From the NCBI RefSeq assembly GCF_002775205.1, contig NC_036461.1, forward strand, positions 14,607,015-14,671,014: DNA of 64,000 nucleotides, written 5' to 3'. Shown here piece after piece: positions 11,751 through 23,822 of the stretch. The notes beneath the pieces were generated by a model. The model had not been told where the DNA came from, searched no databases, and saw only the letters and a program-made list of their open reading frames with translations. The stretch comes from Xiphophorus maculatus (taxonomy: Eukaryota > Chordata > Actinopteri > Cyprinodontiformes > Poeciliidae). Made by a program: the position numbers and the translations under genes. How positions within the stretch are numbered: position 1 is the first letter of the stretch; every line of letters begins with the position of its first letter.

Positions 11751-13796
11751 GTGAGTTGCCATCTACTCGGGTTAGTGTCTGTTTTTTGTCTTAACCTTTA
11801 TGGAGCTCACAGACCAACAATAGCTTTAACTTTTATTTAACGCTGATACTTTTCGTTTTTACCGATGAGAAAATATTTTCTGAAGAAAAACCGAAAATGT
11901 GTGATTTCGGTGAGCTTTTAAGCTAGCTACGCCATTCTTAACCTAGCGGAAAAGCTATAGACTTGTCTAATTTTGTAAAATGTCAATTTAGATCAAACGT
12001 TTAAGTAACATCTTAGTCAAAAACTAAAAATAGTGACCTGGAGATATAATAGAAGGGGTGGCCAAAGTTGGCCGGACTTTAATGTTCAGATTAATTACCC
12101 AGACACCTGCAAGTATGTGCGTAAGACTTTTCCGCTCCAAGTAAAAACTGATTAAAATGTATCTTAAATTCATATAAAAATCCAATTTCCTTGCATATCA
12201 CTTAATTGTTACGGACAACAAACCACACTACTGGAAACATTTTTTTGTGTCAAAACTTGTACTAAACTAATGCAATACGTTAACATTATTAGAGGTTTTT
12301 CAGTATATCGAAAACAGTTCCGAATCAGTCATTTTTTAAATCTACTTTTATTATTTAAAATTTAATATAAATCCCGTTTTGGTTAGACACGTGTGTTTTG
12401 ATCCCAAAATGGTTGATCTTCATTTTATGTTATATTCAAAACTCTTGCCTCACAGAGCTTGCATTACCTTTTTCTGAATAAATCACTGGACCTACTGGGT
12501 ATGACCTTATAGAAAACATCTGATCAGATCATCTCTGCCTTTGAATATTTAGTTATATGTTTTAGAAATACTGAGCTTTGGTTTTCTTTAAAGTCAACAA
12601 CAATTCACACAATGAGTCAGTGAATTGGTGGCCAATTTTCCATTACTTGGCGATACTGATTTTATCTTCTTCTGATTTCTCTCTTAGAACTCCAAGTAAC
12701 AACAAAGCACTTGTTTCATAAAGTGTTTGTGGTAAAGAAAAACCTGATTTCTCCAAAGCATCTCAAAGTTGCGTAGATGTGTCGTTGCTTTACTGAACAT
12801 CTACGATTACAGTTAAAATCTCTACATTATGAACCAACTAAAAAGTACTACAGTATATCTCACTTACTACTTAAGACAGATTATACATTTTTTTTTGTGA
12901 CAGTGAGAATCAGAGCGTTCAGAGTGAAGGGGGGGGAAAAGAGTCCTTTTGTTGTCATACTTTAAACTTTCTGTTATGTGTTGAAGTCTTGCTCCAGTAA
13001 GCCTCTGTAGGAACAAGTTTCCTATCTAGAAGAACCCGCTTTCTCAAATTTTGTCTTTATTCACATAAGCGAGACTGAAAATTGCAAACTTTAAGTTGCT
13101 TTCGCTCAGCTTTAACTTTGACACTGAAGAGAGTTTTTGACAGATTCAGGATGGATTTTTGTTGTTGTTGTTTCCAGCCGGCCTATTGGATCCGTCCTAT
13201 TATAAAATTTGTCCATTTTGCCTCCAGTTGTTTATCCCACTGCATTTTTCTATTTAATAAGATCATTTATTTAAACTGATTAAATTCAACTCTTTTTGAA
13301 AAAGTAGGGCATTTTGTATTTTCATACATAATTTATTATGCATACTATTGAAACATGTATTTTTACATTAATATATATTGAATTGTAAGATTCTCCCCAT
13401 CAAATTATGTCTTTAACATTAAGAAAAAAGTCTATACATTTAATCAACTGGAAAAAAAAGATTATCTTTTAGTCAACATGAGATGGTTTGAGTTTTTTTT
13501 TTGTTGTTTTTTTTTGAATGTCGGGATGAAATATTTCTGAGTGTTTACATTTCTTTAGTAGAAACAAATGTTTGTTCATGTTGTGTGTGCTGAGATAAAC
13601 TACTGATGTTTTCTATATGTTAATGAAGTGAAACAAATGTATGTGATCGAATTAAGCTAAATTTAATCAGATGTGCCTGGGCTGTGGAGTGGGATTGCTT
13701 CACAAATTACCCATCACCTTTTGGGCTCTCTCAAGCCTTTTAGAGAAGTGGATTAACTTTAAGATCTTTGACTTTTCTTCCTTCTCCAATCACCAG
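11751..13796 (+). other. spdya: Presumed first intron of spdya
   Basis: AT-rich sequence between the promoter-proximal donor and the acceptor at 13791-13796. I see no coding exon and no clear transposon in it. Confidence 0.45.
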
Positions 13797-13835
13797 ACAG
13801 CAGTAGCCTCCTGAACATATGACACAAGCTTTGGC

Positions 13836-16286
13836 ATGATGAAAACTCCTCCCTCTGCATCCCTGCGGGTCAAGCGCAAAAATGTCCGTCAGATGAGAAA
13901 GCATTTCTGCCTAAGCAGAGCGAATAGTCAGGACTCTGAAAGTTCCCTGTGGAAGATCCAGTCCGGTCAACGTGACCCGTATTTTACCAAAATGCCTGCA
14001 ACGGTCATCCAGCGGCAGGAAATGGCTTCGTACTTGCGTCTTTTTGGTAAATCAGCATGTGAATGTGTGCATGAATGACTGGATGTAGTATGAAGTACGT
14101 TGGGCTCCTCTGGGCCTGATGAAATGCTATCCAAATGTAGGACATTTACCATTTAAATTAAAAACATCTGGTGAGAGAAGCTTAAGGAATAACATAATGA
14201 TTTTGGTTTCAGATGATGACCTGATCCAAGACTTTCTCCGGATGGACTGCTGCTACAAAATGACTGACAAGGTAAAACCCTTTATACTTTATAACAAACC
14301 TTCATTTTGCTTAATTACTGTGTGCCGACTTCAGGTTTTACCCTATTTTGTCAGTACCTTATAGCCATGACCTTTGTGTACTTCAAACGGGCCCACTTCT
14401 CTATTGCTGAATACACCAGAAAGAATTTTTTCATGGCCCTGTAAGTCCACAGAAATCAGAAGAAGCTTTACAGATTTTGTTGGAAATACAACATTCCTGA
14501 TATCAGCATTTGTTCTGTATCTGTAGCTATCTTGCCAACACCATGGAAGAGGATGAGGAGGAAAGCAAGTATGAAATTTTCCCATGGGCTCTGGGAAAGA
14601 ACTGGAGGAGACAGTTTCCACGTTTCCTTAAGCAGCGAGATGAGTTATGGGCTCGCATCTGTTACCGAGCTGCTGTCAGTAAGAGCTGCTGTGAGGAGGT
14701 GCGAACATTTGTCTTTGAAATGAGGCTGATAAACTCAGCGCCATCCAGAAATTTCTATCCTCTCAGCATGGGCATTATGATTAATTTTGGGGCTTTTATT
14801 CGTACATTTGAAGTGGTTTCTTTTTATGGTTGAAGGGTGTTATAACAAACAATATTAAAAACAATTTGATGGGGTGCTGTGCACCTTGGTTGGTGGAGGA
14901 GGCGCCCCACATGCAGAAGTCATAGTCCTTGACGTGGTTTCCCTGCATTCAATTCCTGGTTTCAGACCATTTGCTGTGTGTCTTTCTCTTTTCTCTGCAG
15001 CCTCTTTCCTATCAAATGACTGTTCAGTAAAAGCCATTAGTGCCAAAAATAGTCTTTTAAAGAAACACTTTGACAGACAAACTTCATTGAGTAGTTGATT
15101 TTATCAAATCCAAAAAGGGTGAAAGTTATAGATACAGCTCTGAGACACACAGATGCACTTTGAGAAAAAAAAGTTAGGCAACCTCCTTATAGCCAGTGTT
15201 GAAGTTGGTTCTATCATCACTCCACCCTAAAAACAGAATGGGTTACATTGAGTATTAAAAGCCCTCGATTAATGGCATTCATACTGATCAGTGTGTGTGC
15301 ATTTCTGACTGGTACCCTGGCTTCTTTCAACTTGAACAATTTTGGATTAGTTTGGGTTTTGTTGACTTCTGTCTCCCTGCCTCTGTCCCCAGGTAATGGC
15401 CATTGTGCCTTCTCACTTTGTGTGGCAGCGGCAGCGTTCCGATCATCACAGTGGCGCCCTGAGACAGTACAACACACAAGGCCCTACTCGTTTTCCGCGC
15501 GGCCCATCCGCCTCCCCCGTTTCCTGTGCCCTTTGCAATTGCGGCAGCAGGTTGCATCGCATCTCCTCCAGCCAACCATCTGCACAGACCACAAGCTACC
15601 TGAACCCGTTTGCTCCTGCCTTTACATTCGAGCTGACGCCACCCAAAGCCTCCAACAGGGCGGCAGAGAAGGATAAAGACGAGGCACCGAAATTGTGCTG
15701 CTTCTGTCCTGAAAAGCTTCCAAGTAAGGGCCAGAGGTTATTCAAAAGCCAGAATGCAGAGCGCTTTGCTAAAGATGAAACAAAGTGATGGATTTCTTTG
15801 TTTTGCTTTCAGGCTTTTTACTGATCGTCTAAAGTCATCCTGAGTATTGCTTCTCCAGATTTTATAGAGCTTTTCTTTATATTATTGGATATCCACTAGC
15901 TATCAGCAAAAAAAAAAACTTAATATGACATGGCATAATGGGCAATGTGTATTTAAATAATTTAAGCAAATGCATATGATTTTTTTACAACTGTCTTCAG
16001 AAGATGGTTTAAAAAGTGATGTATTCGGGAAACCAGAAACAATCCAGGAAAGAAACCAGAGACATGCATCATCCTTGAACAGATTTAAGTGAAATAATTT
16101 TTAAATTAGGCAGAAATAAAGTAGATTCTTGTTTCCTGCCTTTTTGAAACGATTGCTTGCCAACTAATATAAGGAATAAATTGACGTCTCCTAATCTTTC
16201 TTGTTTGTCCTTTCTCTTTGATAGGGGAGACTTCTTCCTGCGACTCTTCCTGTGACCCCTTCATAGACTGGATCAGCGAGATGTAA
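13836..16286 (+). CDS. spdya: Speedy/RINGO cell-cycle regulator A
   Basis: Speedy A binds and activates CDK1/CDK2 without being a cyclin; in germ cells it also helps anchor telomeres to the nuclear envelope. Six coding exons: 13836-14046, 14213-14271, 14355-14440, 14527-14698, 15393-15723 and 16225-16286, all with GT/AG borders in matching phase, total 306 residues (human 313). The RINGO core starts near residue 57 ([14 protein letters not shown]) and includes [49 protein letters not shown] and QRERS-like [17 protein letters not shown], each nearly identical to human SPDYA. The last exon gives the acidic end [10 protein letters not shown], comparable to human MEWFTGSEE. Skipping the final splice would extend exon 5 to a stop at 15788. 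AATAAA occurs at 16421. The gene converges with trmt61b. Confidence 0.96.
14868..15062 (+). mobile_element. Degraded tRNA-derived SINE
   Basis: Located in spdya intron 4 (of the coding exons). It shows a tRNA-like head with box A and a worn box B (GCATTCAATTCCTGG), then a TGTCTTTCTCTT...TTTCCTATCAA body and a tail like AAAGCCATTAGTGCCAAAAA. The layout matches the better-preserved SINE at 41395. Target duplications are not clear, so it is old. Confidence 0.6.
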
Positions 16287-16420
16287 AACCCAAAGCTAAA
16301 CTCGGCTGTTCCACCTTGTTCCTCTTTGAACCAACTGAACTGTTCTGTGCAATAATCCTTTGTTTATCTAAAACTTTGAAGGTCAGAGTCTTCCAGTTAG
16401 TGGTAACCTGAAACAAACAT

Positions 16421-16426
16421 AATAAA
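16421..16426 (+). terminator. spdya: Poly(A) signal AATAAA for spdya
   Basis: The first canonical AATAAA after the spdya stop codon, about 135 bp downstream. Confidence 0.55.
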
Positions 16427-16959
16427 CTACGCTTATTCAACGCACATAAATATGAAATAAGTTGTACACAAGCTAAGATTGTTCCAGCTACAGATTTCTC
16501 TACATATTTATCTACAGTATTTATTTAACTTATTTGTAAATGAGATGTTTTGCAACATTTCAACCCTGGGATGCATGTTGGATTGAGTGGGGGAATCTTG
16601 TGGGTATTTTTTTTTTCCAGTTGTGACTTTTTGATGAGCCAATGCCTGTGAGTTTAAGAATACAAAGGCTGAACTTAAATTTGTCTCATTGTTTTTTACT
16701 GGGCTCAGGTGCCAATATGACAGCTGTTTTATACTTAGCTAAAACATCTTTGTTACCGAGATACCTACACACAGGCTAGAAAATGTTGGAATCTGAGTTT
16801 AGTATGTTACAGATCTGGATAGGATTGGAAAAAGACAATTGATTCAAGTCTTGTTCATGAGTGTATTATCAACATGATTTGTAACACAATTTCTAAAAGT
16901 ATTTCTATCACCTGTGAGTTTTCATGCTGTCTCTTTAACCAAATATGCACATAAAAGTT

Positions 16960-17340
16960 GCATCCTCGTCAATCAGTCCTTCCATCCATCTCAGTCTGGC
17001 TGTATACCAATATGCCTAGTCATCCATGCATCTGCCAATATATCAATTGATCAATTGGTTCTGCTATTTTCTCCCATCAGTCATCCATCAGTTTCACTAT
17101 TCACCCAGTTGTCCATTCTTTCATTTGTTTGTCCATCCATCATTTTGTGGATCCTCCATCTGTTTTTCCATTCATCTGTCCATCCAAACCATCCATCACT
17201 CATTCTTCCAGCTGTCCAACCATTGTCACAATCCAACTGTACATCTACAAAAAGTCATCCATTCACTCATTCATCAGTTTATTAATTTAAACCAGCCTTC
17301 CAAAGTCTATTCATCCACTTGTACATTCTGTCTTACAATC
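16960..17340. repeat. Degenerate CATC/ATCC simple-repeat tract
   Basis: Irregular CATC, CCATC and ATTCATC units recur throughout the gap between the convergent genes spdya and trmt61b. The long open frames here are a by-product of this low complexity. Confidence 0.6.
17278..17283 (-). terminator. trmt61b: Candidate poly(A) signal for trmt61b
   Basis: AATAAA on the minus strand about 285 bp past the trmt61b stop codon. It is plausible but not the only possible signal. Confidence 0.35.
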
Positions 17341-17567
17341 AGTGCATTTTTCAGGTTTCATGTTTGGACTTTTCTTGGGATATTCTATTTAAACTATTTC
17401 AAACTTTTCTATCCCTTTGCCATATAAATTTTAAATGTATACATTTTTAGATTAAAAAAAATATAATGATCCATATTTCCATCAGTTTCTTTTACTTTTC
17501 AGGCTCTGTGAGGTAAAATTCAGCTCTTAAATTATGTCTTGTATCCAGGGGTCTTCAGTGACTGCGG

Positions 17568-20500
17568 CTACTGCACAAACTTCCTCAGCTTCACCAGGAA
17601 TGCTGAAAAATGAAATGTCATGATCAGAATTTCCTACAAACATGAAACAAAACCAGAGATTCTACCTCATTCTAACCTGTGTGACTCATCTGTTCTGGAT
17701 GGGGTCTGGCTATGTAGGGAACATTACCAAATGCTGGCCCAAAATGGGCTTCTGAAAAGACAACCAACGTTTACAGGGAGAAAAATTCAACCATTAGGAT
17801 TCAAAGAAATCATTCGATTTCATTTGCATTTACCTCCATCGGCCCCATCGGATGATTCTTCTTCGCTGCTCGTGTCTTCACCGAGGTTCGGAGCTTTCCT
17901 GGTGCAGTATTGTCCATCTTTCTGCATTGCAGGGGCCACCAACCAGTGCCTGACAGGAACCTCAATGATGCGTTCACAGAAAACAGGAAGTGCAGAACAC
18001 CGGAGACCCTCCAGCAGATCAATAACCTGCGTTATACTGTGAAAGGAAAATAGTGCAACAGAATTCAGTTCCTGCTCATATATACAACAATTTGAAACTT
18101 GAAATCCTTAAATATCATGATAATGTTCAAGACAGGTCAGTTCAGGCATAACAAGCATGGCTTGCTTCTAAGGGTTGAAGCAGTCTTTTTTCTTTACAAA
18201 CATTGCAGCACAGCCCATGTTCTAAATTCTGTATGAATAAACTGAAGGACGTCTTAAATAATGGCTTTTAATAGACAAGACTAATATAGAGATACATATA
18301 GACAGCACCTTTTGAGAAATAAACCAAATGCAGGGCAATGGTGGAAGAATGACAATTTAGGCTTGTTTTTCCAGCCATGGGACCTGAACACCTTGCAGTT
18401 ATTTAGGGTTCAACCATGAACTCCCCTTTCTACTAGAGTGAGATGCGAGTCCATCTGACAGCTGAATCTTGGCCCAGAGTGGATCAGCAGGACAATCATG
18501 TCACAACGGCACAGTCAATATCCAGATCTCAACATGATTGACATGCTGTAGTGTGAACTTGGGATAGCTTTGTAAAAACATGCCTGCAAGTCTTATTAAG
18601 GTGAAAGTAAAGTGGACTTCAATGCTGATTGTTCTACAAGTCTCTGAATTATGAACTTTCTAAATGTGTTTCTTTTAATTTTAAATAAAAGCAGTTTTCG
18701 AGTATTGGTTTTAGTTTGACAGATCTATGTCAAATGAATGCTTACGACCAAACAAACAGGCAACATCCTTCAGAGGTGTTATGGTTAAGGCATGCAGCTT
18801 CAGATTCAGTTTTTTTTTTTTTTTGTTAGTGGCAGCATTTTTATTTTTGACATTGTCGCCCTGTGTTGATACTTCAGGGTTTTCAGAAACACAAAAATTG
18901 TTTTAATTTCATAAAATATCTAGTCTACTGCTGTTGAAGCCTCTATGTGTTTTGAAGCGGCTGCTCACTTTGCGAGGTAGATGACGCAGACAGCTCCAGG
19001 ATGCAGGTGTGGCAGCACGGTGGGTAAAACCAGATGAGGGTGTATCAGGTCGAGCGCAACCTGCAAGAGAAAGCAACTCTGACAAATGAGCAGATCTATT
19101 AATGTCAAACATGTTAAGAAAACGTCATGACACTGACCGAGTGAAATCCTCGATCAGCGAGGAGTGACGAGGCTGTGCTGAGGTCAGCGTTCAGGAACTC
19201 CACGTTGTTGGGCCACTTCTGTCCTCGTCGGAGAGCCCAGGATGTCCTCCAGCGCTCGTAGTTCTTCACTGATCTTCTGTGGTGATCCTCCCTCACCTCT
19301 ATGCTCAGCACGCTCCCTCTAGAACCAACTGGAGGAAATATCTGAACCATATCGTTTCTGAATGTTGAATGAGGTCTCATTTTCATCATAATCTTGATTC
19401 ACATTATTCATTTATAACATAGATTACTAGAAACTAGTCTTAAACCTTAATGTATTACTTAATATCTTCCTTTCTAAGAAACTAGACTTGGATACCTTTT
19501 GATATGAGCTTAAATATGCAAATGAGATGCTCCTAACTGGATCTGTCAGATTTAGTACAACCCTGCAGTGTCATTCATACTCATGCACTTTATTGTTGAT
19601 CTGCAATGCGTTGACACCCTGTCAACTACTCCACATGTTGTTGCTTCACAATCGCAAATATTCATGTATTTTATTAGGATTTAAAGTGATAAACCAACTT
19701 AAAGCAGTGAATTAATGTGAAATTGAGGAAGAGAATAAATGGCTACAAATCAAGACCATTTGCATTCAGCCCCCTGAACCAATTTTTTTATGTTTCACAT
19801 TTCACTGAAGTTACAGTTGGGGTATGTCTGTCTACTTTGCACATACAGAGGCTGAAGTTATGCCCATTCTTCTTTGCAATGTAGCTAGAGTTATTGGAAA
19901 GAGTCCTTCTCTGGACATCAATCTTCATGTCTTCATTGTCCAGCTGGGAGGTGAACTTCTACAACAGTGGTCCCCAAACTACGGCCCGCGGGCCAGATGC
20001 GGCCCGCCTCCACATTTGGTCCGGCCCCCTGAACAATACCAGAGTATTTTCATATATGTGCATTTTTATTTGATAAGTTGGACTTTTGCAATAAAATAAA
20101 TGTTCCTTAGTAATGAACTTTATTTATTATTAACTACTAGTTAGTAACTGTTTTATACATGCATATAATTGACCCTAACCCTTTTTTTATGTGGAGAACC
20201 CAGTGTTATTTGGTTATTATTTATTTCATAAATAGTGTTATTTCCTGACTTTTGTTCTCTGAAGAATCCAGAAAAGGTTATTTGATTGTGCTTTCTGAAA
20301 AACAATACATTTTTATGTTTAGCACTCTTACAATCGTCACACTTTTTCTGTTACAAACTGACCCCGGCCCCCCATCAGAGAAGGGACAAGTTATGTGGCC
20401 CTCACAGGAGAAAGTTTGGGGACCCCTGCTCTACAACATCCTTAAGTCTTTTATAACCTCTCACAGCTTTCCGTTATTAATTGCCTTGTGTTTAGCTTCA

Positions 20501-22044
20501 TTCATCGTGGCATCCTCCAGGTCAGCTTATATTTCATAGAAATAGAAGTTTTGTGTGACCAAGAAGGTCTATTTTGGTCATATCTGATCACAGCACAATC
20601 TCCTAAATTTTTGCTTTGCCACATACACCGAATGGTATGTGGCAAAATCAAAGACTTTATTTTAACAATGGCTTTCTTCTTGTCACTCCTACAAAAAGGT
20701 CAGATTTGAGCAACAACCAATTGTTGTCGTTCTGTAGCTTTTGCCTGAGACATCCAGTTGGATGTTGGACTGCCCTGTACTGATACGTTTGCAGTTGTGT
20801 TATACTCTATGATGGATGTAACAAAGTTCTATGAAATGTTGTCTTGTGAACTTACTCTGTTTTAACTCCTCTACAGCTTAGCTATCTTGGTCTTTATGAT
20901 GCTGTTTGCTCTCTAGCAAAACTTTGAGGCCTCAAGAGAATAATATTGCACTGAGATAAGTCCACTTCACAGTTATGTAGTAATTTGTTTTGGTCTCATA
21001 TAAAAACCCAATAAAATACAGTTTGAGATTGTAATGCGACAAAATGTGGAAAAAAGTAAAGTTTACTAAAACCTTTGTAGTTGGGATGCAAGATAGGAAA
21101 AGTGAGACAGACAGACCTGCTCTGGACAGAAACAGGGACATTGCTCCAGACCCAGAGCCTGACTCTAGCACACAATCTCCCTCTGTAACATCCATCATCA
21201 GCAGCATGTTGGCTGCATCCTGAACACACAAGGAGGCAGAGATGGAGGTTATTAATCTGACACTGTTAAAATCCTCTGCATTTGACATCTGCACTCATAC
21301 AATACCTACCTTAGGATAGGCGATTGCAGGACCCCTCTTCATATACAGCACATAGTCCTCCAGACTGGCACGCCGAAAAAAGATGGGAACATCCCTGCCT
21401 GTCTTCAAGAATTTGCCTGCCGGTTGCCCAACAATATCGTCATGCTTGATGATTCCCCAGCTGCTCTGCAGGCAGGCCCCTGGCTGAAGCTGGAACATCT
21501 TCCTGAACTCCACCCGTCTCTTCTTTCTGTACTCAGCAATAAGGAGCTCCCCAAAGGTGAGCAAGCTCTCCCCTAGGAGATTGGGGTACACATGCCCCTC
21601 TGCATGGTGAAATGCTGCAGCTTTTGGCTCCTCTCCTACCTCATGGCCACTGTGTGTCTCCAGATCTTCTTCATCAGTGACTGTCTCTGGATCACATCTC
21701 TGTGGATCCTCTTCATGCTGTTCCTGCTCCCTCAGATGCATCACCTCTGGGCTCAAAACATCCTGGGGCAGCAGACTGCTTATCCTCTCCAAAGGGGACA
21801 GGGGCCGCTTCCTCCTGAAAAGGAGATCTTGTTTTTCTGCCTGCTTGGGAGTTAGTTTTAAGGAGTCTTTGCTCTGTCCATCATTCTCATTAGATCTCAC
21901 AGAAGCAGTGAAAAAAGTTCTGTTGCAAGGACTTTTCACGAGTTTCTCAAACACATCTCTGTTCCTGCTGTGAGTCTGAATTGATTTGCAAGCTGTCACC
22001 AGTCTGTGCAAATACATACATCTTTGGGTTGCATGCACAGTCAT
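17568..22044 (-). CDS. trmt61b: Mitochondrial tRNA (adenine(58)-N1)-methyltransferase
   Basis: TRMT61B makes m1A58 in several mitochondrial tRNAs and m1A in mitochondrial 16S rRNA, using S-adenosylmethionine. Seven coding exons: 22044-21310, 21219-21117, 19328-19138, 19060-18969, 18036-17834, 17751-17677 and 17602-17568, all phase-compatible, total 477 residues. The N-terminus is rich in Arg/His/Lys/Ser and free of acids for about 25 residues, as in a mitochondrial presequence. The SAM-binding motif I, VLESGSGSG, lies at residues 262-270. Other family landmarks are YMKRGPAIAYPK, VGSRGSVLSIEVREDHH, NVEFLNADLS, VALDLIHPHL and the C-terminal YIARPHPEQMSHTAFLVKLRK. I use the first ATG at 22044; an in-frame GTG upstream is not a likely eukaryotic start. 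Introns 2 and 4 hold transposon relics. Confidence 0.95.
18310..18660 (+). mobile_element. Tc1/mariner transposase relic
   Basis: Located in trmt61b intron 4. The text GGGACCTGAACACCTTGCAG, CATCTGACAGCTGAATCTTGG and CAGTCAATATCCAGATCTCAAC follows the 3' half of a common teleost Tc1-like transposase gene. Stops and gaps show it is long dead. The ends are not recognisable. Confidence 0.55.
19660..21060 (-). mobile_element. Tc1/mariner element relic, interrupted by a hAT MITE
   Basis: Located in trmt61b intron 2. Phrases typical of a widespread teleost Tc1-like element appear in the order expected for its complement: CATTCAGCCCCCTGAACC, GCCCATTCTTCTTTGCAATG, TTTGGTCATATCTGATCACAG, ACAATGGCTTTCTTCTTGTC, CTTTATGATGCTGTTTGC and CCCAATAAAATACA. 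The reading frame is destroyed. A separate hAT element (19965-20428) sits in the middle, so this copy is the older of the two. Confidence 0.65.
19965..20428. mobile_element. hAT-type MITE nested in a Tc1 relic
   Basis: The ends are inverted repeats: CAGTGGTCCCCAAACT at left and the complement of CAGGGGTCCCCAAACTTT at right, with a GGCCCGCGGGCC palindrome just inside the left end. The flanks are TTCTACAA (19957-19964) and CTCTACAA (20429-20436), an 8-bp duplication with one mismatch, as expected for hAT. It is 464 bp long with no transposase. Confidence 0.8.
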
Positions 22045-22311
22045 CACTGCCAAATCTTTCACAGAAACTAAAGGAGAGAATCCCTCTGAGAGAATCCCCT
22101 CTGTAGCCAGATAGAGACGTACACAGGGACATGCAAGATAAAAAAAAAACTAAAAACAGAAATACGTTATTAAAGTGCGTTATTAAAGTTAACTTACACT
22201 GAAATAACTAACAGTTAACGCGTGTTTGCACGAGGAAGGAGGTCATTGCTTCTAAAGCACGTGTGACTAGCGTCATAAACAAGCGCCTGCAGCAGTACTT
22301 CAATCTTGCCT

Positions 22312-22322
22312 GCAGATGGCGG
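22312..22322 (+). promoter_or_regulatory. trmt61b: ATGGCGG motif upstream of trmt61b
   Basis: GCAGATGGCGG lies about 270 bp upstream of the trmt61b start, in a CpG-containing stretch. It resembles the YY1-type core promoter motif also present before spdya and wdr43. This is inferred from the motif only. Confidence 0.35.
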
Positions 22323-23630
22323 TATTTACTGAGAGGCTTTTTTTTCCATTTTATCTTTATACATTTAAAATATTGTTCTAATTGATGTTATTCCAAAGGT
22401 AAATTAATAATTATTAAACAAAATAATTCAATAGAAAATAGTTATTTCATTTCAGACGTAAATGTCACCGCCATATTTTGGCATTTTGAATTGATAGTTT
22501 TGCAAAACTGTTGAACTCTGTTTGTTGTGATAGGATGACATCAGCAGCGCAAGTCTCTTATTTTACATTGGAAAGTAAATCAATGAAATAATTGAGCATG
22601 TGTGCCAAAATCTACTCCTGTAATGATTTATTTTAGGTGCAGTCACAACTTTTGTAAGTAAGCAAAAATTGTATACACCTTACCCTGTTGTAAGGTGTAT
22701 AATACGCATTACCTATTACAGTAGGTTATACACATTACCTACTGTAAGTATTCTGATTAGGAAAAGTTTTTGTTCTGCCAGAATTTGTTTTGTAATTATG
22801 CTATTTTTTGGTGTTAATTTTCTTCATTTTATTCTTTAAAATACCAGAATTTGCACGTAAAGTAATATTTATTTTTCTTGTATGATGATATTACTTTTGA
22901 ATATTAGATGAGTTAGCACCAGAGAACCCTTTTTAAAAATACTATTTTATTTCTTGGACAGCTGAGTGAAAATATGTTAAAGTAATTCTTATTCGTTTAC
23001 AATTGTGAGTATACTCTACCCACCGCTATCAATTCCTGACAGAACTGCAATTTAGTCTGCTTAGACTTGCTCACCCAAACCTTTACACGTCTGAACTTTA
23101 TTTGGGACTGATATTAGGGCTTTACTGTAAAACACTGGCTGTGTTGCTTAGCCACTTTGAAAATAGTTGCCAAATGATTGGAATCATTGTCTGTTTGGAA
23201 GTCCTTCTTTCTGATATCTTGAGATTTGGATGGCAGTTTCCCTATTTTATCACAAAATACAGCAATAGTCATTTGGCCAAAACGTTTCAGTTTTAGTTTG
23301 ACCAGACAAGCCAGGACATGTCCTCAAAAATGCATTTTTTTCTTAGTTCAGATATTAGATGCTCTTCAATATCTTTAGTCACCTCCAGGCTCAACTCTTC
23401 ATTAGTGCAAAGACATTGATGTAAATGATACGACTTATGAGATTTTGTTGAGCTTAATTTAGAGTCTGCTCTTGTTGAAAGCTATTTATTTATTATACTT
23501 GTGGTGGGGTGTTCTTATATGTTTTTATGTGAGCAAAATGTGAAAATCTGCAACGTAATTTTGCTGTGCATTGTTTCTTTGAGATAGCGTTGAATGATAA
23601 TAAAATAAATTTTAAATCTTCAGCCTCGAA
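22323..23630. other. Intergenic region between divergent trmt61b and wdr43
   Basis: AT-rich. It contains a perfect 12-bp inverted repeat with a 6-nt loop (22672-22701). The part around 23100-23450 reads like worn transposon sequence, but I cannot assign a family. No exon is seen. Confidence 0.45.
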
Positions 23631-23822
23631 TGCCACTAACAATATGGCGGACGTGTTCACGTCTCATTTCCTATGTGGGTTGAATTCCGTGGGTTTCAAC
23701 TGTTTGTTGTCTAGCAGCAGCCAATGAGAAGTCGGAACCCGTGACGCGTTAGTGCGCATGTCCTATCACGGTCACACGTGGTTTGTGTAAGCACGTAGCA
23801 GACCCAAATTAGCGCTGCAGAA
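23631..23822 (+). promoter_or_regulatory. wdr43: wdr43 promoter and 5' untranslated region
   Basis: A CpG-containing stretch just before the start codon, with CAATATGGCGG at 23640-23650, the same 11-mer as in the spdya promoter. Ribosome-biogenesis genes commonly use such YY1-type elements. Confidence 0.5.

Noticed and set aside
15217-15788. Several overlapping open frames on both strands around spdya exon 5
   Set aside because: Only the frame beginning [12 protein letters not shown] matches Speedy A; the others are shadows of this GC-richer exon.
17026-17427. 133-residue open frame between spdya and trmt61b
   Set aside because: It is a translation of the degenerate CATC repeat.
22045-22132. 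Upstream start for trmt61b
   Set aside because: The only in-frame upstream start is GTG; the first ATG at 22044 already gives a good mitochondrial presequence.
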